Origin: Parapristionchus giblindavisi
Taxonomy: Eukaryota; Nematoda; Chromadorea; Rhabditida; Diplogasteridae
Length of the DNA: 64,000 nt
Assembly: GCA_943737045.1 (NCBI GenBank)
Contig: CALSFV010000317.1
Span: 312,001-376,000 of the forward strand
Direction of reading: 5' to 3'
Every line of letters begins with the position of its first letter. Position 1 is the stretch's first letter. The notes beneath the pieces were generated by a model. It saw only the letters and a list, made by a program, of their open reading frames with translations, searched no databases and was not told the DNA's origin. This document shows, one piece after another, positions 26,501 to 41,500 of this stretch. The position numbers and the translations under genes were made by a program.

Positions 26501-29500
26501 TCTGAAATATCGATTTAAAAAAAGAATTATCGATTTTTGAAATATCGATTTTTCTCACCGCCGTCCTCCATAAACTGCACGTCTTCTGGCTCTGGATTGA
26601 ATGGGAGCGGCTTAAATGATAAGCATTTTCGATTATTTATATTAAATTTTTCATTAAACCCTCCATCAACCTATGATAAGAGAGCATGTCTGAGGGAATT
26701 GACATTCTGACCGGGGGTGGTGACATAGCGAAAAATAAATATTTTTGTTTGATGTGGAATAAAATAGTACACTACCAGGTGACCTCAGCCACACATATGA
26801 GAAAGTTTGATTTTGTGTCTGAAGGTTACTGTAAGCGAAAATGTTCATTTGGTCGAAAAAATTATTTCGGTTCCCAAGCATCCGATCGACTCGGGAGTGG
26901 TACCAATCGATTCCTCGAGCGAATACAAGCAACTTTTACTTCGATCGCTTTTTAGTCAGGACTTCGAAGAATCGAGTTATTACGAAAACAAACTTTTGAA
27001 CGTTAATTTCTCTGCGACGGTTCTCTAGGAGGAAGAAATTAAATTTGCTTAAATCGTTCTACACTTAATTACCTACCTTATATTTAAATATGAAGGCAAA
27101 CAAACCTGGTCAAATTTGGTTACGAAAGCAAAATATGACAGTAACTCGGTAAAAAAGTCACTTCACGATCCTTAGTGCGCTTGTCATACTGTAGACACCA
27201 GTCTCTTTTCACGGCTCTATGCCCGGACTCCCCCTATAGGTTAAATGTATTTCGTTTTTACATGTTTTTTACTTAAAATTAAAACACACAATAGGGGGAA
27301 AACATTTAAAAACAGAATAAATTGAGCAAAAATAAACCAATTAATGGGGCCGGGTATAGAGCCGTGAATAAGACAATATGTTCTGGCGTTTGAATCCATG
27401 CATGATTCAAGTAAAATTCGTGCAATTAATGACATGATCTAGCATGGAAAATACTCGAATCATGCATGGGTTATCCGTGATCATGCGTGGATTTTGAGGC
27501 TCCATGCAAGATCACGGAAAATCTATACACGATCACGAAGAATCCATGTATGATATCGAACCGTGGATATCCCATGTATGATCATGCATTTAATGTCGAA
27601 TCATGCATGCTTATACTCGTATCCGTGATCATGCATGGATTTCAACACCAGAGTGACAAGGCACCAAAATAATATCGTGAAGTAGTCTTAGACAGAGTCA
27701 CTGTCATATTTTGCGTTCAAATACAAACTTGACCTCTTTTGTTGGTCTTCATATTTTAATATAAGGTTTGGTATTAGATGTAGAACGTTTTAAGCATATT
27801 TACTTTCTTCTTTCTTTAAAAAGGTTCTATAGCAATTGGTGCTCTGTCATATTTTCTTATTCACAGCTCTATACCCGGCAAAATTAATTGGTTTATTCTT
27901 GCTCAATTTATTCCGTTTTTAAATGTTTTCCCCCTAGTGTGTGTTTTAATTTTAAGTAAAAAAACATGTAAAAACGAAATAAATTAAACCTATAGGGAGA
28001 GTCCGGGCATAGAGCCGTGAAAAGAGACAGGTGTCTACAGTATGACAAGCGCACTAAGGATCGTGAAGTGACTTTTTTACCGAGTTGCTGTCATATTTTG
28101 CTTTCGTAACCAAATTTGACCAGGTTTGTTTGCCTTCATATTTAAATATAAGGTAGGTAATTAAGTGTAGAACGATTTAAGCAAATTTAATTTCTTCCTC
28201 CTAAAGAACCGTCGTATAGAAATTAACGTTCAAAAGTTTGTTTTAGTAATAACTCGATTCTTCGAAGTCCTGACTAAAAAGCGATCGCAGTAAAAGTTGC
28301 TTGTATTCGCTCGAGGAATCGATTGGTACCACTCCCGAGTCGATCGGATGCTTGGGAACCGAAATAATTTTTTCGACCAAATGAACATTTTCGCTTACAG
28401 TAACCTTCAGACACAAAATCAAACTTTCTCATATGTGTGGCTGAGGTCACCTGGCAGTGTACTATTTCATTCCACATCAAACAAAAATATTTATTTTTCG
28501 CTATGTCACCTCATATGTGAGTTCCCTCAGACAGGCTCTCATAAAGACACACCCAGAGCTAATTTTACTATCCGCTCCGTCAACGCACTCTCGTAGGCTC
28601 GCGAGAGAGCATTGCCAGAGAGTTTCAAATTAGCCCGGGTGCACCTTTAATTATTTATTCTCTCTTATTTATTGTGATGAAAACAAAGAATAAGACAAAA
28701 AGAGTTTCAATGATCCTCCGATCAGTGAAAAAAACATTCTTTGAAAAAAAAAACAACTTTTTCCACAAACAATCTTAAGATAATTACCCGCAACGTTTCC
28801 AGCTCTCCAGCCTCCACTTTGATCGCGTTCTCCACAAACGTATCCAGGTTGAGATCCTTCACTACTGTAGTGGGCAGATTGAACTGGTCTCCCAGATTCT
28901 TCACCAGAGCTTTCATCGTTAGTCTGAACGTATTGTTTATTTATTTGTGTATATATTATCACCAAATAAAATGAGCATGCTGTAAATAATTATAGTTTAC
29001 ATTTAATATTTTAATTTTAATGTGATTTTTATTTTTTACCCTTGCCCATGTAACTATATTTGACTTCCCAAAGAGTCGAAATGGGGGAAATTCTTGCAAA
29101 CCTTAACAGAAAATATTCAAAGCTCACTTCTTTCCACCGAACCAAATCGGAACCGCGGCCACATTCTCGATCTTTCGTCCGAAGTAGTGAAGACGTTTCA
29201 GTGTATCGGCGGCTATCTGAAAAGAGATCAAGAATGAGCGATATTGATCGGTATATTCAGGTGTGATCTTTGATCTTTGACCCACATCTGAGTCTTTTTG
29301 CGAGCATCACTTCTCCTACTCTTCTTACCCTCTCCCTTTTTTCTCACCCCACATGTTGCCATGTCTTTTTGCTGTATGATAGATCCATTTACGATCTTTG
29401 TAACTCCGTCAAACCTCAATATTATTCCATGTTCTTTCCTCTTCAATAACCACATACAACTCTTTTCGCCACTGGCGTAGATAAATAAATAAATTTTACC

Positions 29501-32500
29501 TCAATAGCTATGGTGGTGAGTGCCAATCCGACTGCGATGTACGCGATCGTCAATGCCATGTACGTCTCACTGAAATCATATAATTATGACAATAATATTT
29601 CTTCCTTCAAATGAACGCTTCGGGGATGGGGAATATCTGTTAGATAGTGAAGGATAGGATGTATAGGTGTAATGGTAAACGTTAATCAATGCACACGAAG
29701 TCATGCGCGAGATCACTGCTAGGCCAGTGATAATTCAACGCCAAACCATTTCGAGAGGCCTAAACACTTATTCGGACCTGTTTAAAATTTTTACAACGCA
29801 GCAATATTTCAATGCTAGGTTTTTCAGTATTTGAATAAAGTTGAATCAGGCGCTGTGAACATTGAAAAATACCTAGATAGAGTGTTCAAAATTTCAAAAT
29901 TAAAAATGTAAATATGCAGGTGCCCCTAATCATAAGTGACGAAAAGAAATGACCCCCAAATATCATTGGATCTAAAAATCTTTTAAAAAACAATGAACCT
30001 TCTCGGTACGATATCGCCCAGTCCAATCGAGGTGAGGGTGACAAAGTTGAAGTAGACTGCCTTGAAGAAGTCGAGATCGGGTTCGTACTGAGACAGGATC
30101 AGAGCACCTTCAAGTAAAATTCATCTTTTGTTGTGATTGAAAATTCAACGCGAAGAAATATCTCCTTTATTTATTTCTTTATTTATCTTTCCTTATACGA
30201 GACATTGAAAAAAAACGAAATGTAATTGGAGGGACTAGAAATTGAGTAATAAGGGAAGTCCTTGTTTTACACACTCTCTCGCCTCTTTTTCTTTTCTTTT
30301 CGTGACTTATATCTGTATGGTGCAACCCGAGCTCATTAGAAACTCTCCACTCTGGCAATGCTCTCTCGCTTTCTTTGTCTACTGGAGTTTGTTGCCTGAG
30401 AGGAGAGTAAAATTAGCATCGTATGCTTTTAATAAAAACAAAAAAACGAAAACAAAAAGGCTTACCAATGGCAATGTAGAGCACGAACAGGATGAACAGC
30501 GACAGTGCCTGTCCGTCGTCGATGAAATCCTAAAAATCAATATATTATTTATTGATTTTTAAATTATATTTAAATAAATTACGCAACCTCCTCCTCGACG
30601 TGATCCTCTCCGTGAATGCGAACGACTGCTGGCGCATCGGGCGGATCCTGAGAAGATTTACAGGGTATACTGTAGTCGCAAGTTTTCAGTTTATTGATTT
30701 CTATGTATCGTTGAAGTCGTTTATAGAAGTGAAATAATCATGACAGTTTCAGTAAGCATTGGCCGAAACGACCCGAAGCAGTTAAAGGCACATCCGGTGT
30801 CACATTTTCTCACTTCTCTTGCAATTCTCTCTCGCATACAAAGAACAGGAGAGAGAAATAAAATAAAAATTTAAAAAAAATTAAGTTAAATTAAAATTTA
30901 AATTGAACGGGATAAACTAACCGATCCACTGCCCTCCTCGATCGATATGATCTCCTCCAATCCTCCTCCTCCATTGGCCAATGAGGACTTGCGAAGGAAG
31001 GAAGTGTTGCCTGAACAGACTACGGTTGTCATACATGGGCGGGTACGGTAGCCATTTATTGATTTTTATTGACTAGACTTGTAGTCAAAAATGGGCGGGG
31101 TATCTGGAGCTCGCTTCTACTGGAGGGGGGGGGGGGGCATCCGAACAAAAAAATGGTTAATTTTACAGGGGCTCTCTTTAAAGGGAGAGTTTCCCATAAA
31201 TATATTGATTGAAATTCCGAAAATGTTCGACAGTGAAATTCTGTCCCACCACGAATTGACGAACTATCATACTGTAGTTTAAGGAATGCGCGATTGATTT
31301 CCACGCTGGAGCTTGGCTGGAGCATCGATATTTGATGCAAATCACATATTAATGCAGTGCATGTAAATCGAAATTTGATTTACATAGTGAATATCTGTGC
31401 TGCCTCTTAATACAACCCATCTATGCAAATATTTCGCTTCTTGGATAGACATATCACTGTCCAACAAAGGGCTTACATCTCTACTTGGCCAAGTGGTCTA
31501 GGGCTCTCTCTTTCGACGTGCATAAAGGGTTCGATTACCAGATCGGGTCGTGAATTTTGCTGATTTCTTTGAAATGCTCTAGTTCGACTTTTCCGTACGG
31601 GGATCTCCCGCGAATTTGAACGCAGAATTCTCCAAGGGATACCGTCCCTTTAATATGGTTGCTATAGTACGTTATGGTTAGTTACTTTGCTAGAGTTATC
31701 GCTCATCAAGAATTGTCATTGAAGGCACAGCCCGAGCTAATTTGACACTCTCCACTCTGATAGATGGAGAGAAGAGGGAGAAATTGGGAGAGAGAGAGGG
31801 AGAGAGAGAAATTTTGAGAGAAGAAAGAGAGATTGAGAGAGAGGGGAGAGAGAGAGAGAGCTATTGGATGAGTCGATTATTACCTTCAGATCCCTTGCTT
31901 CTAGCCGATATCTTGTTGAACGAGAATGATGACGATCGAAAACGACGATTAACGAACAATTCACGAAGTTTCCTCAATTAAACAGCTATTATTTTTTTCG
32001 AATTTGGAAAAAATATTGAATATATGCATTTGTTCCGTATATCGTACAAGAAACGAGAAAGACTGAAACGGAACGAGAGAGACTTTGAACAGTGGCCGTA
32101 TGCAAGAACAACGGGAAAACCGTTTTCCGGGAAAATGTGACGTCATTAGCGTAGGCGGAGGATTTTTGGAAAACGCCTCCGCCTACGGTGATGACGTCAC
32201 ATTTTCCCGGAAAACGGTTCTTGCATACGGCCACAGCTTGTTTTTTTTTGACTCGCGGCAATCAACCGTGTGGATTGCGCCGCGGCGGGGTTTGGCGCCA
32301 GTCGACAGTACATCAGTAGAGGATAAGAATAACAAGTACCTCCTCAGCTTCCTCAGCATGCGACTGGCGCTGTTCATAATCTCGGACAGGAACTTGCCCA
32401 AATCGGCGATGGCGAGAAGAGTGAACGGGATGCCCACCTGAAATAATTCTTTTCTAACAACAAAAGAGTATTATGGGATGATGAGAAAAAATACTTGTTG

Positions 32501-35500
32501 CACAGCGCTGTGTTCTTGAATGTTCAAAAATATCTTATCTAATTTCCCCACCCTACTAGGTCAACTCACAAGCGACTTTTTACTTCAGCGACTTTTGAAA
32601 CTACTGTTGAGCATCCCTTCCCAACCAGTACATGACGATATGGCCCATATCATATGGGTCGATTTCAGAATCTCTTCCGTGAATGCCTTGAAAATCACTA
32701 ACCAATCCATAGAAGATGACGAATAATCGTCCCTCAAAGGTTCTCGGCGCGACGTTACCGTACCCTGCAATTTTGAAATTTAATTTACCATAACCCTAAA
32801 TTTTCTTACCGATGGTCGTGATTACGGTAAACGTGAACAGCAGCGAATCGATAAACGTCCAGGACACGACCTGAGTTGATGTGGATTACTGTACATTTGG
32901 TGTGATTTGGGAAAAGTCGCCTTCTGAAACGCACCTCATCGTCCTCCTCACTGACCGTCTCCACCTCTTCGGCCGAGTTGATGAACGTGACGTCCCGCAT
33001 GTGGGTGTCGCGGTCGACCGAGATCTGTAGGTAAAACGTGTCTATATCATTACATTATATTTTTACATTTCAACAACTTTATCAGCAGATTGGGATGTTA
33101 TTTCAGTTTTTTTTTAAATTTAGATATGATCATTTCAGTGTCCATCTGGAGTGTGAAAAATTTCACAACCTTTCCAGAAATTTCCAGATTTTCCTGACTT
33201 TTGAAACCGAAATTTCCCAAAAAAAAATTACCCCACACCAGGGATGTGCATTTTTCGTTTTTTTTTCGATTTTTCGATACTTTCTCGAAAAAGTTTTTCG
33301 ACGAAAAATTTTTCGAAAATAATTGGAAAAAATCGAAAATACTTTTACATAAAAAGCGTGATTTTTTAAAAAATTTATGACATTTTTACAAAAAAAAATA
33401 TTTATTTTATAAAATTGTAATCAAAAATTACAATTTCACATGACCAAAATTTTATTTTATCATGTAAGCATCTTCAAATAAGAATCGCCCAGTTGCAATT
33501 ATTGTGTTTCCATTATATCAATAGTAAAATGTATCGCGTTAATGCTTTCGCAAGAGAAAACACTGTTTTAATATTTTTTACGAATTTTTCGCTTTTTTCG
33601 AAATTCGAAAAATTTTCGTTTTTCGAATTTTTTTCGAAAATCTTTTTCCGCACATCCCTGCCCCACACCCTGAATGTCTATGATACCAATTATGATCTGT
33701 TCGCGAAAATAACAGAAAATCAGGGAAAACTCTCTTTTTACACGCTCTCTAGTCTGTTTTACGTTTCTTTTCGTGAATTTTGAACATCACATATGCGTTA
33801 CACAACAAAGTCTGGTACATAGATTAAAAGAACTATAGATTTTTCAGAAAGACGATAGAATAGAATATATGCTAAATATAAACCAATTAATTGAGCACTA
33901 CAGCATCCTATGAATTGAATTGTATTGAATTTTAGAAATTCAAAGATCAGAAACATAAAATAATAAAAATCAATAAATCAATATAATAACTTACGTGGTA
34001 GCATGCATCCAACATTGCTGCCGTTTTCTCGTCCAATTCCAGAGATCCACATGCCTCTGATGACGTCATCCTCTGGAAGTATCGATCGATAATCACGTTC
34101 TTTTCCCCAGAACTACCGAAATCAACCATCAGAATCATGGCTAAATGACACCGAAATGTCTCCGTTTCATTCAAGATCATCTTTTGATCAACATTTGACG
34201 AATTTTACGAGATTCCAACAATCTCCAAAACAATCGTGATCATTTCCGGAATGTCCATGGTATTCGCTAGTTTGATTAGTTGTTACTACCCAAACCACGA
34301 CGAATCATGTTTGCCGTACCCACAGGCTCTTATCATTTTGAATGCGAGAATCGTAATCGAAACTCTCTCAAAACCAATGCTCTCTCGTTTGTATGGCTTG
34401 CAAAGATACCACCTGGCTTTTAAAACCAGAATACTGCGTACCTTGAGTACGTCAACCACACAGTCCCTGCTGCGCCTCAACTCGACCGCAGCTCGCCGTT
34501 TTCGTTGTTTTTCGTGTGAAGCGTAGCTGAAATGATGGATCTTTTAAATCTATATTTCTCGGAAATTAGAAAATATGAAAATCCGCCATAATTTGCTCAG
34601 AATCTGACCACATTAGGCAATTAAATCATTTCGTATAATCATCGGATACATAAAAGGTAAAGGTAAAGGTGCAACCCGTTATTCAAGGCACACGTCCTGC
34701 GGGTGATCACTGCTAGGCCAGTGACGATTCAAGGGGGTCCTAATCTCTTCTTCGGACCTACTTTATCGCATGATCTAGTCACTACTCATTCCCATTTCGC
34801 ATGGGCTACACAATTCTTTTAGAAAGCAATCATCTCACGCTATCTTATCCTTCTCGCCTCTTCGTCGTCGTCGATGCTTCGACGTCAGAATTTCAGAAGG
34901 CACAACTCGGGTTAGATTTTCTGAATTACCAAGTTACTTAAATATTATTTAATTCTATTTATGTATTTATTTTAGATAAAATAATAATAATTCATTTTCG
35001 GACATAATTGTAACACATATTATTTTTGGAATAAATTTAGAATAAAATTAATTAATTAATTAATTAATTTAAAAAAATCCAATCACCCATAGAGTTCGCG
35101 GGCATTGATAGTGCTACGTTTCGCCTGACAAGATTTGCTCGGATCTGAAATATTGGGCGTTACGGCTCTATTAAATACACATCGCAAGCTAATTTGAAAT
35201 TCTCTGCTCTGGCGACACTCGCTCGCATTCTTTGTCTGCGAGAGAGCATTGTCAGAGCGGAAATTTTCAAATTAACTATTTATTTTATTTATTTATCATA
35301 CATCGCGAAGATGTTTCAACAAGTAAAGACGATATAAATGAAGAAGATTTGCACAAGGAAATAAAATGGGGAGAATAGACAATGGGAAAGTAGAGGGAAG
35401 GTGAAGATGGTCGGGGAAGTCTCAATAACCTATTCTCTAGTGCCAAGATCAAAGATCAGCGTGGGATCAATGATGTAGGGTGGATGAGGCCCTAGCGGGA

Positions 35501-38500
35501 AGAGGACCGCATAAGTCAGCATAGACAGACTGACATGGCAAAAGGAACTTGTACATGAGACAGTTTACAATACAATACAATACATTTATCTTATCAGCAC
35601 TTAGTGCAGAAGAGTAATCAGGGGCAGGGGGGAATTTTCTTGCAAGTTCTTTCTTCCGTATCTGAGAGATGTTATTCTCCATTCAAGAAAACGATCGAAG
35701 TGAAACTTGTTTATTGATGTAGAAAATCCACGAAAAACGTTCCGCTATCGTCCATTAGGCCTGCTTGACAGTTGGAAGTACACCTCCAGGCATTACAAAG
35801 CCTTCTAGGAGGGGATTCGTCTGTTGAGACAGTTTAGAGGGGTGAAATATCAATGGATAAATTTCTAATCAAATCATAAGACAATAATAATTTAGCTCTA
35901 ATGGTATTTGTGCTAAGATTTGGGTCTAAGATAGAGGGAATTTTTGTCAAAAATCGAGATGTTCTATGGGAAAAGGAGGAGGTAAGATTTTCTCTTTTTG
36001 ATAGAGGTGTACCTTCCATTTTGAATGCTAGAACGATAGTTCAACTTATCGACTCTCTCAAATTAATGATCTCTCACTTGTCTCGCTTTCAAATAAACAT
36101 GACTTGCAACGGAGTGCTGTGGCCAGGATTCACTTGAAATACACTGACAAAAATCCCTGGCTAAGGTACCCCATGTGGGTACCAGAGAATCACGCACGCA
36201 GGTCGGTCCAGTGTCTAGGACAAAGGCTGAAACCCCGGATTGCTGTTTATTAGTCCGTGGTTCCCCCACATACCTTCTAACACAACCATATCTTTCAATT
36301 TCATTCTCTATCTATAATAATTTGTGAGAACAGGCCCAAAACTCGACAATGCACAAACCTCTTCGGCCGGTCTCGATTCGATCTTCTGCATGCACCACGC
36401 GCCCAGCACCGCGTACAGACCGACGGAGACGATCATGAAGATGTGCACGAAAAGGGGCGTGGCCTGAAAAGGGGCGGAGCATAGTTTATATTTAATATTT
36501 ATTTATGACTTTTATTATTTATTGCCATATTATTATTACTATTTATTTATTTATTTATGAAAACAGCGAAGAAAAAAGCTAAAACACCACCACCAGCTGA
36601 CGTACACCGAGAGCACTGTGATGTTTTATATTTAGCTCTTCGTGTGATATATTTAACACTTTATAGCTGTTAGTCCTTCAGTTATGGTTGCATTTTACAT
36701 TTTTTTTCTCTAGGACGCGAAGCATATAACACTGGTGTAAGCTCCGACAGCATGTACTATGAAGCGGCAATGAAACTTACCTGAATATTGCCCGTATAAA
36801 GCATAAGAAAATGACAAACACAAAAAGAGCGATTGAAAAACGTAACATTCGGGACAAACATTTTTCTGGAGCACCCTTGCCTTGCTCACTCCACTTACCC
36901 ACACGCAACCCGTCTCACCTGCGCCGCACTTGCAATTAGTTTATATTTGTAAGAGAACGTTCATGTTTCTGATCAATGTGAAAGCAAGAAAACGAAAATG
37001 GTTATATCGTACATCGAAAAATCATTGGATCATGATTCGTCAGAACCATTTTGAATCATTCTGAATCCGTTCAAAGGCGATTATGGCGACTGCTTATCCA
37101 ATAACGCCGTTAAAAGCACACCCCGAGATACTTTGATACGCTCCGCTCTGACCACACTCTCTCGCTTTCTTTGTCTACGAGAGTGTATTGTCAATGCGGA
37201 GAGTAAAATTTACTCGTCGTATGCCTTTAACAGTGGCTTGGACCACAAGAGACCTTCTGAATGAGTCCAACATGTAGCGCCCCGAGATAATTTAGAACCC
37301 TCCGCTCTAGCCACACTCTCTCGCTTTCTTTGTCGACGAGAGAGTATTGCCAGAGAAGAGAGAGACCTTCTGAATGAGTCCAGCATGGAGCCGTCGTGAC
37401 CTTCCCAGTCGCAGCTTCATTTCTTAGGAGGCCGGGGACTCTAGATCGTCGTTTGTTCAGTTCAACTCTGTTTATTCTATCCGGACTGACGGACTGACGG
37501 CATCGTTGGAGACATGGCAGATGCTACAAGATGCAAGCGGAGTATGCGCACTCGAAATCGATTATAGAAAATCATGAGGCATTGAGCGGACGAATATAAG
37601 CTACGAAAATGAAGATAATGAGACGTTAGTTAACTTATTTATTTCATACAGGAGCGATAGGAGAAATATTAATAATGATAGAAAGGACTTGGGGAAGGTG
37701 ATAGGGGTTGATCGATAGCTATCAGATCGCCAGTGTTTTTGTTAACTTATAAACTTAAATTAACTTTAATTTAACTTAAGTTTACTTTAATTTAACAAGT
37801 ATCCTAAAGATCTGACAATATGCAATAGAACAAATAAATAGATGAATGAGGGAGGTGTAGTGAAATGAGAAAAGGTTTGTGATGATTGTATTTCTGAAGG
37901 ACTGAAATAATTCCGAAGATCACAGAATTTGAGAGAGAGAGAGGATATGGCGCAGATTCATTAAGAGTGAATACAGACCGAATGGGGGTAAATAGGATGT
38001 CTTTCCCTATTCAGAAAGGACTAGCGAGAGTTGTTTATAGGCAACAAGAAGAGTGAGAACAAGAACAACAAGAAGGGAGTGTACTCAAGAACAGATAAGT
38101 GAGAGAGGATAATCGGAAATTTTCTAAACCCTTGTAAACAAACGAGGATTGACGCTAGAGATGAAACCGGATAAAAAATATTGGGATGATTTTGCATACA
38201 TTTAGTTCACTGATTGATAACAATATATCACTGAGGGATGACAGGGAGGAACGGAATAGCAAATCAATATATATAAGTCGCGATATTATTTTGTTCGACT
38301 TTCATTGGTCCGTTGTTTTAAAAAGCAAACAAAAAACCTTGATGATTAAGCAAGTCTCTCGGTTGTTCAATTGAAAAACACCGAAAACCAATGTTCATTG
38401 GTAAATGAAGAAGGGTTACGCATCGTATTTACATATAAAGTAAGCGCCACCTCTCTAAACGGTCTCTACATTGTGCATACTGTTTCTCTGTTCTCTAACA

Positions 38501-41500
38501 ACGAGAAAGCATTGCACGTCGAAGAGACCATCGAGAGAGGTTACGCTCCATATAAGAAATCGCGGTCTCTAATTCAAGCCACCAACAACAATCAAAGCTT
38601 CACACACAGACGCATATGTGGCCCATCAACAAAAACATCTCGATCCCGCTGTCTTCCTTATCTGGCCTTGACAAATATCCTCTGGGTTTGTTTTCAGCGG
38701 GTGGCTAAATGAAAGCAAGTGTGGTGCGAAATGAAAAAAAAATTGAATGAAATTCCAAGATTCTACAGTGCTGACCAATATTCAATGATATTTTGGTTTT
38801 TAAGCCATAACTTTCTTCGTAGTCAACCGTTTCTCTTTAATAATGCTAAAAAATACTGAAAAATGAAGAGAAATGGTTGACTGCGAACAAAGATATGACT
38901 GAAAACCAAAATACCATAGGATATAGGCCAGCACTGTGTTCTAGGAGAGTTCAAGTTGTTTGTGGTCTGGACAAGGATAAAGTTGAAGATGAGCATGGGA
39001 TCGAGATAGACCGGAAAATGGAGAAGACCGGAAAATAGAATGATTCATGAGATGGAATGGCCCAACTTTAGTATCTCATGCAGAGAGCATTGACCAGAGT
39101 TGGAATTGAACGAGCGATACAGTAATTACTACTATAGATTAACCAATTCTTAATTTTATCATCGTTTCAATAGACATCAAACAATATCACTAACTAGTCC
39201 ACAATAAATGGTAATTAAAAGCTCTCCGTGCTAGCCACACTCTCTCGCTGGCGAAGGAAGAAAGTCTGGCCAGAGCGGAAAGTTTCAAAATATAGGGTTG
39301 CGTGGATTTAAGCTGAATTTTCGATGTGCATGTCCCATGAAAGAAACCAAGAAGTACAGTCAACTTTGAAATTCATAACAGTCGAATTGTAACTGACAGT
39401 GGATGTTAAAGGGAGCGTTACCTCACTCAATGGTCTCTTCAACGCGCTACGCTCTCTCGTTGTTAGAGAACAGAGAAATAGTGTGCGCAATGAAGAGACC
39501 GTTGAGTGAGGTTACGCTCCCTTTAAAGGGTGATGGGAAATCGACTACCGATTGAAGCCTAAATAAGATTTTTTCCGAAATAAAAGTCTGCCCAAAATCA
39601 AGGGTGAATCTAGGATAAGCCGAGAATGAAATGGTAGAGTTCTCGGCACTACTTCAGAATAGGGTACCAGTACACCGGGCGAGTCCAAAAGGAGCGTTAC
39701 CTCTAAGCAAGAAGAAACTTGTTGGGACGGATAGGGTGTGACACTAATTGTAAATTTTTTTTTACTGATCTTTGGTGTCACTATCATAATTACCGCCGCA
39801 TCATGAAAATGAAAGAGAAATAAAAGTAAAATTAAAAGAGAAAATCATCCCTGAAAAGGCGCCCAAGATCTCAAAAACCAAACGAAGGCCTTGTTTTTTT
39901 CCTATTGTAACGACAATTCAAGAGGTCTAAATTGGATTTGACAAAAAGGGAAAAAGAAGATAACTACAAAAAAGTCAATATCCTTCGTATTCATTCTTAA
40001 TTTATCCATATCACACTATAGAATAGGAAATGCTGTCCAAATTAATGGAAAATTTCGAAATGCAAAATTAGTGATTCAAAGACAAACGAATGTCGGCGCA
40101 CTGGACGGTGAGTCCAATATCAGCAGCGTGGCGCAGTGGAAGCGTGCTGGGCCCATAACCCAGAGGTCGGTGGATCGAAACCACTCGCTGCTATCTTCTT
40201 TTGCCACTTTTTACAATGTTTCATGAAGTGTGTGGGAGAATCATCACGAAACTCGATAAGGAAAGAATTTGTGTGGGCAATACACCTTTTTCAATTCAAT
40301 AAAGGCGATTCAGGGGAGAAATTCATCCATGTATCCTATTCCAAAAATGCGATAAGACGAGAAGAAATGAAATTGGATAAGCCCATGGAATAGTCAAGAA
40401 TATCGAGCTGAAGTAAGTCTTTGCAATGGTTCCGCATAGACAACTTCCTGTCAGTGGTTCAGAAAGTCTTGCAGTAATAAGGCAAAGTCGAGAACTTAAT
40501 CAGCCAGAGTAATCAAGCAAAATAGCTTCCATCAGTAGTACCCGAAACGCGTCTGACCGATTAACTATATGACCCAACTTTTCATAACCTATGGCATATC
40601 TAAGCGCAATACCAGCATACAATCCATCACTAGGCAAATATCTGGAAGGAACGGACGTATTTTCAATTATCGGAGAGCCAATTATATAGAACAATGGGAG
40701 AATTTGCAGGTTCAGAGATATTTGTCATAGCAATAGATTGACTATAAAAGTGCCCTTACATTTCCGAGACAGACATTAGAAGGGACTAAAAACAGTGATA
40801 TTATTTATAGTATTAATTTTAAAATGAATATAGCAATATTAATATTAAAATAAACTATGAGTGGTCAATGGCCCATGGTAAAATATTATGTGAAATTGTT
40901 TAGCAGCGGGAAATTGAGACTACTCGATCGGAGAGTACAATAAGAAAGGCAAGAAACGGGGAATCGACGGGTTTGCCCTTCGTCGCAAAATGATGCATGG
41001 CCGGAAATCAATCAATAAATCAATAATATCGTACGATATTTAGCGAAAGTGTTTGCAGACCATGTATGTGTACGATTTAGTGATCGATATTACATCTTTT
41101 AAAAATCGATTCTAATATAATTGTAATTGAATTGTGATCATGGCTAGCCAACTTCTTCTAACAACTCTAAACTGCCGGTCGATTTGCGCTCAAGAATTGT
41201 GGAATTGGCACTTATGAAGATCAATTTCCATGTTCGGACATATTAAAAGAAGACTTTTACCATACACATCAAATAGCAAAGGCAAAGGTAAAGGTACACA
41301 ACTCGTTATTCAATGCACACGAACTCTTGCGGGTGATCACTGCTAGCCACTGATAGGCCAGAGATAAATAGTACTCTCGATAAATGTTTTTTTAATGAAA
41401 AATAAACAAATTGTGATCGATATCCCACCTCCAGTCCGGTCCATCCGAGACCCCAGCGGTACACTGATAGTTTCCTTTGGACCTTCGCCTTGCGATGAAC

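Noticed and set aside
31487..31560. tRNA-like boxes GGCCAAGTGGTCTAGGG and GGGTTCGATT
   Set aside because: Acceptor, anticodon and T stems do not form; spacing alone is not enough.
36710..36904. Minus-strand frame before TM1 ending at CAG|gtaagt
   Set aside because: Its donor phase (1) does not fit exon 2 and the peptide looks random.
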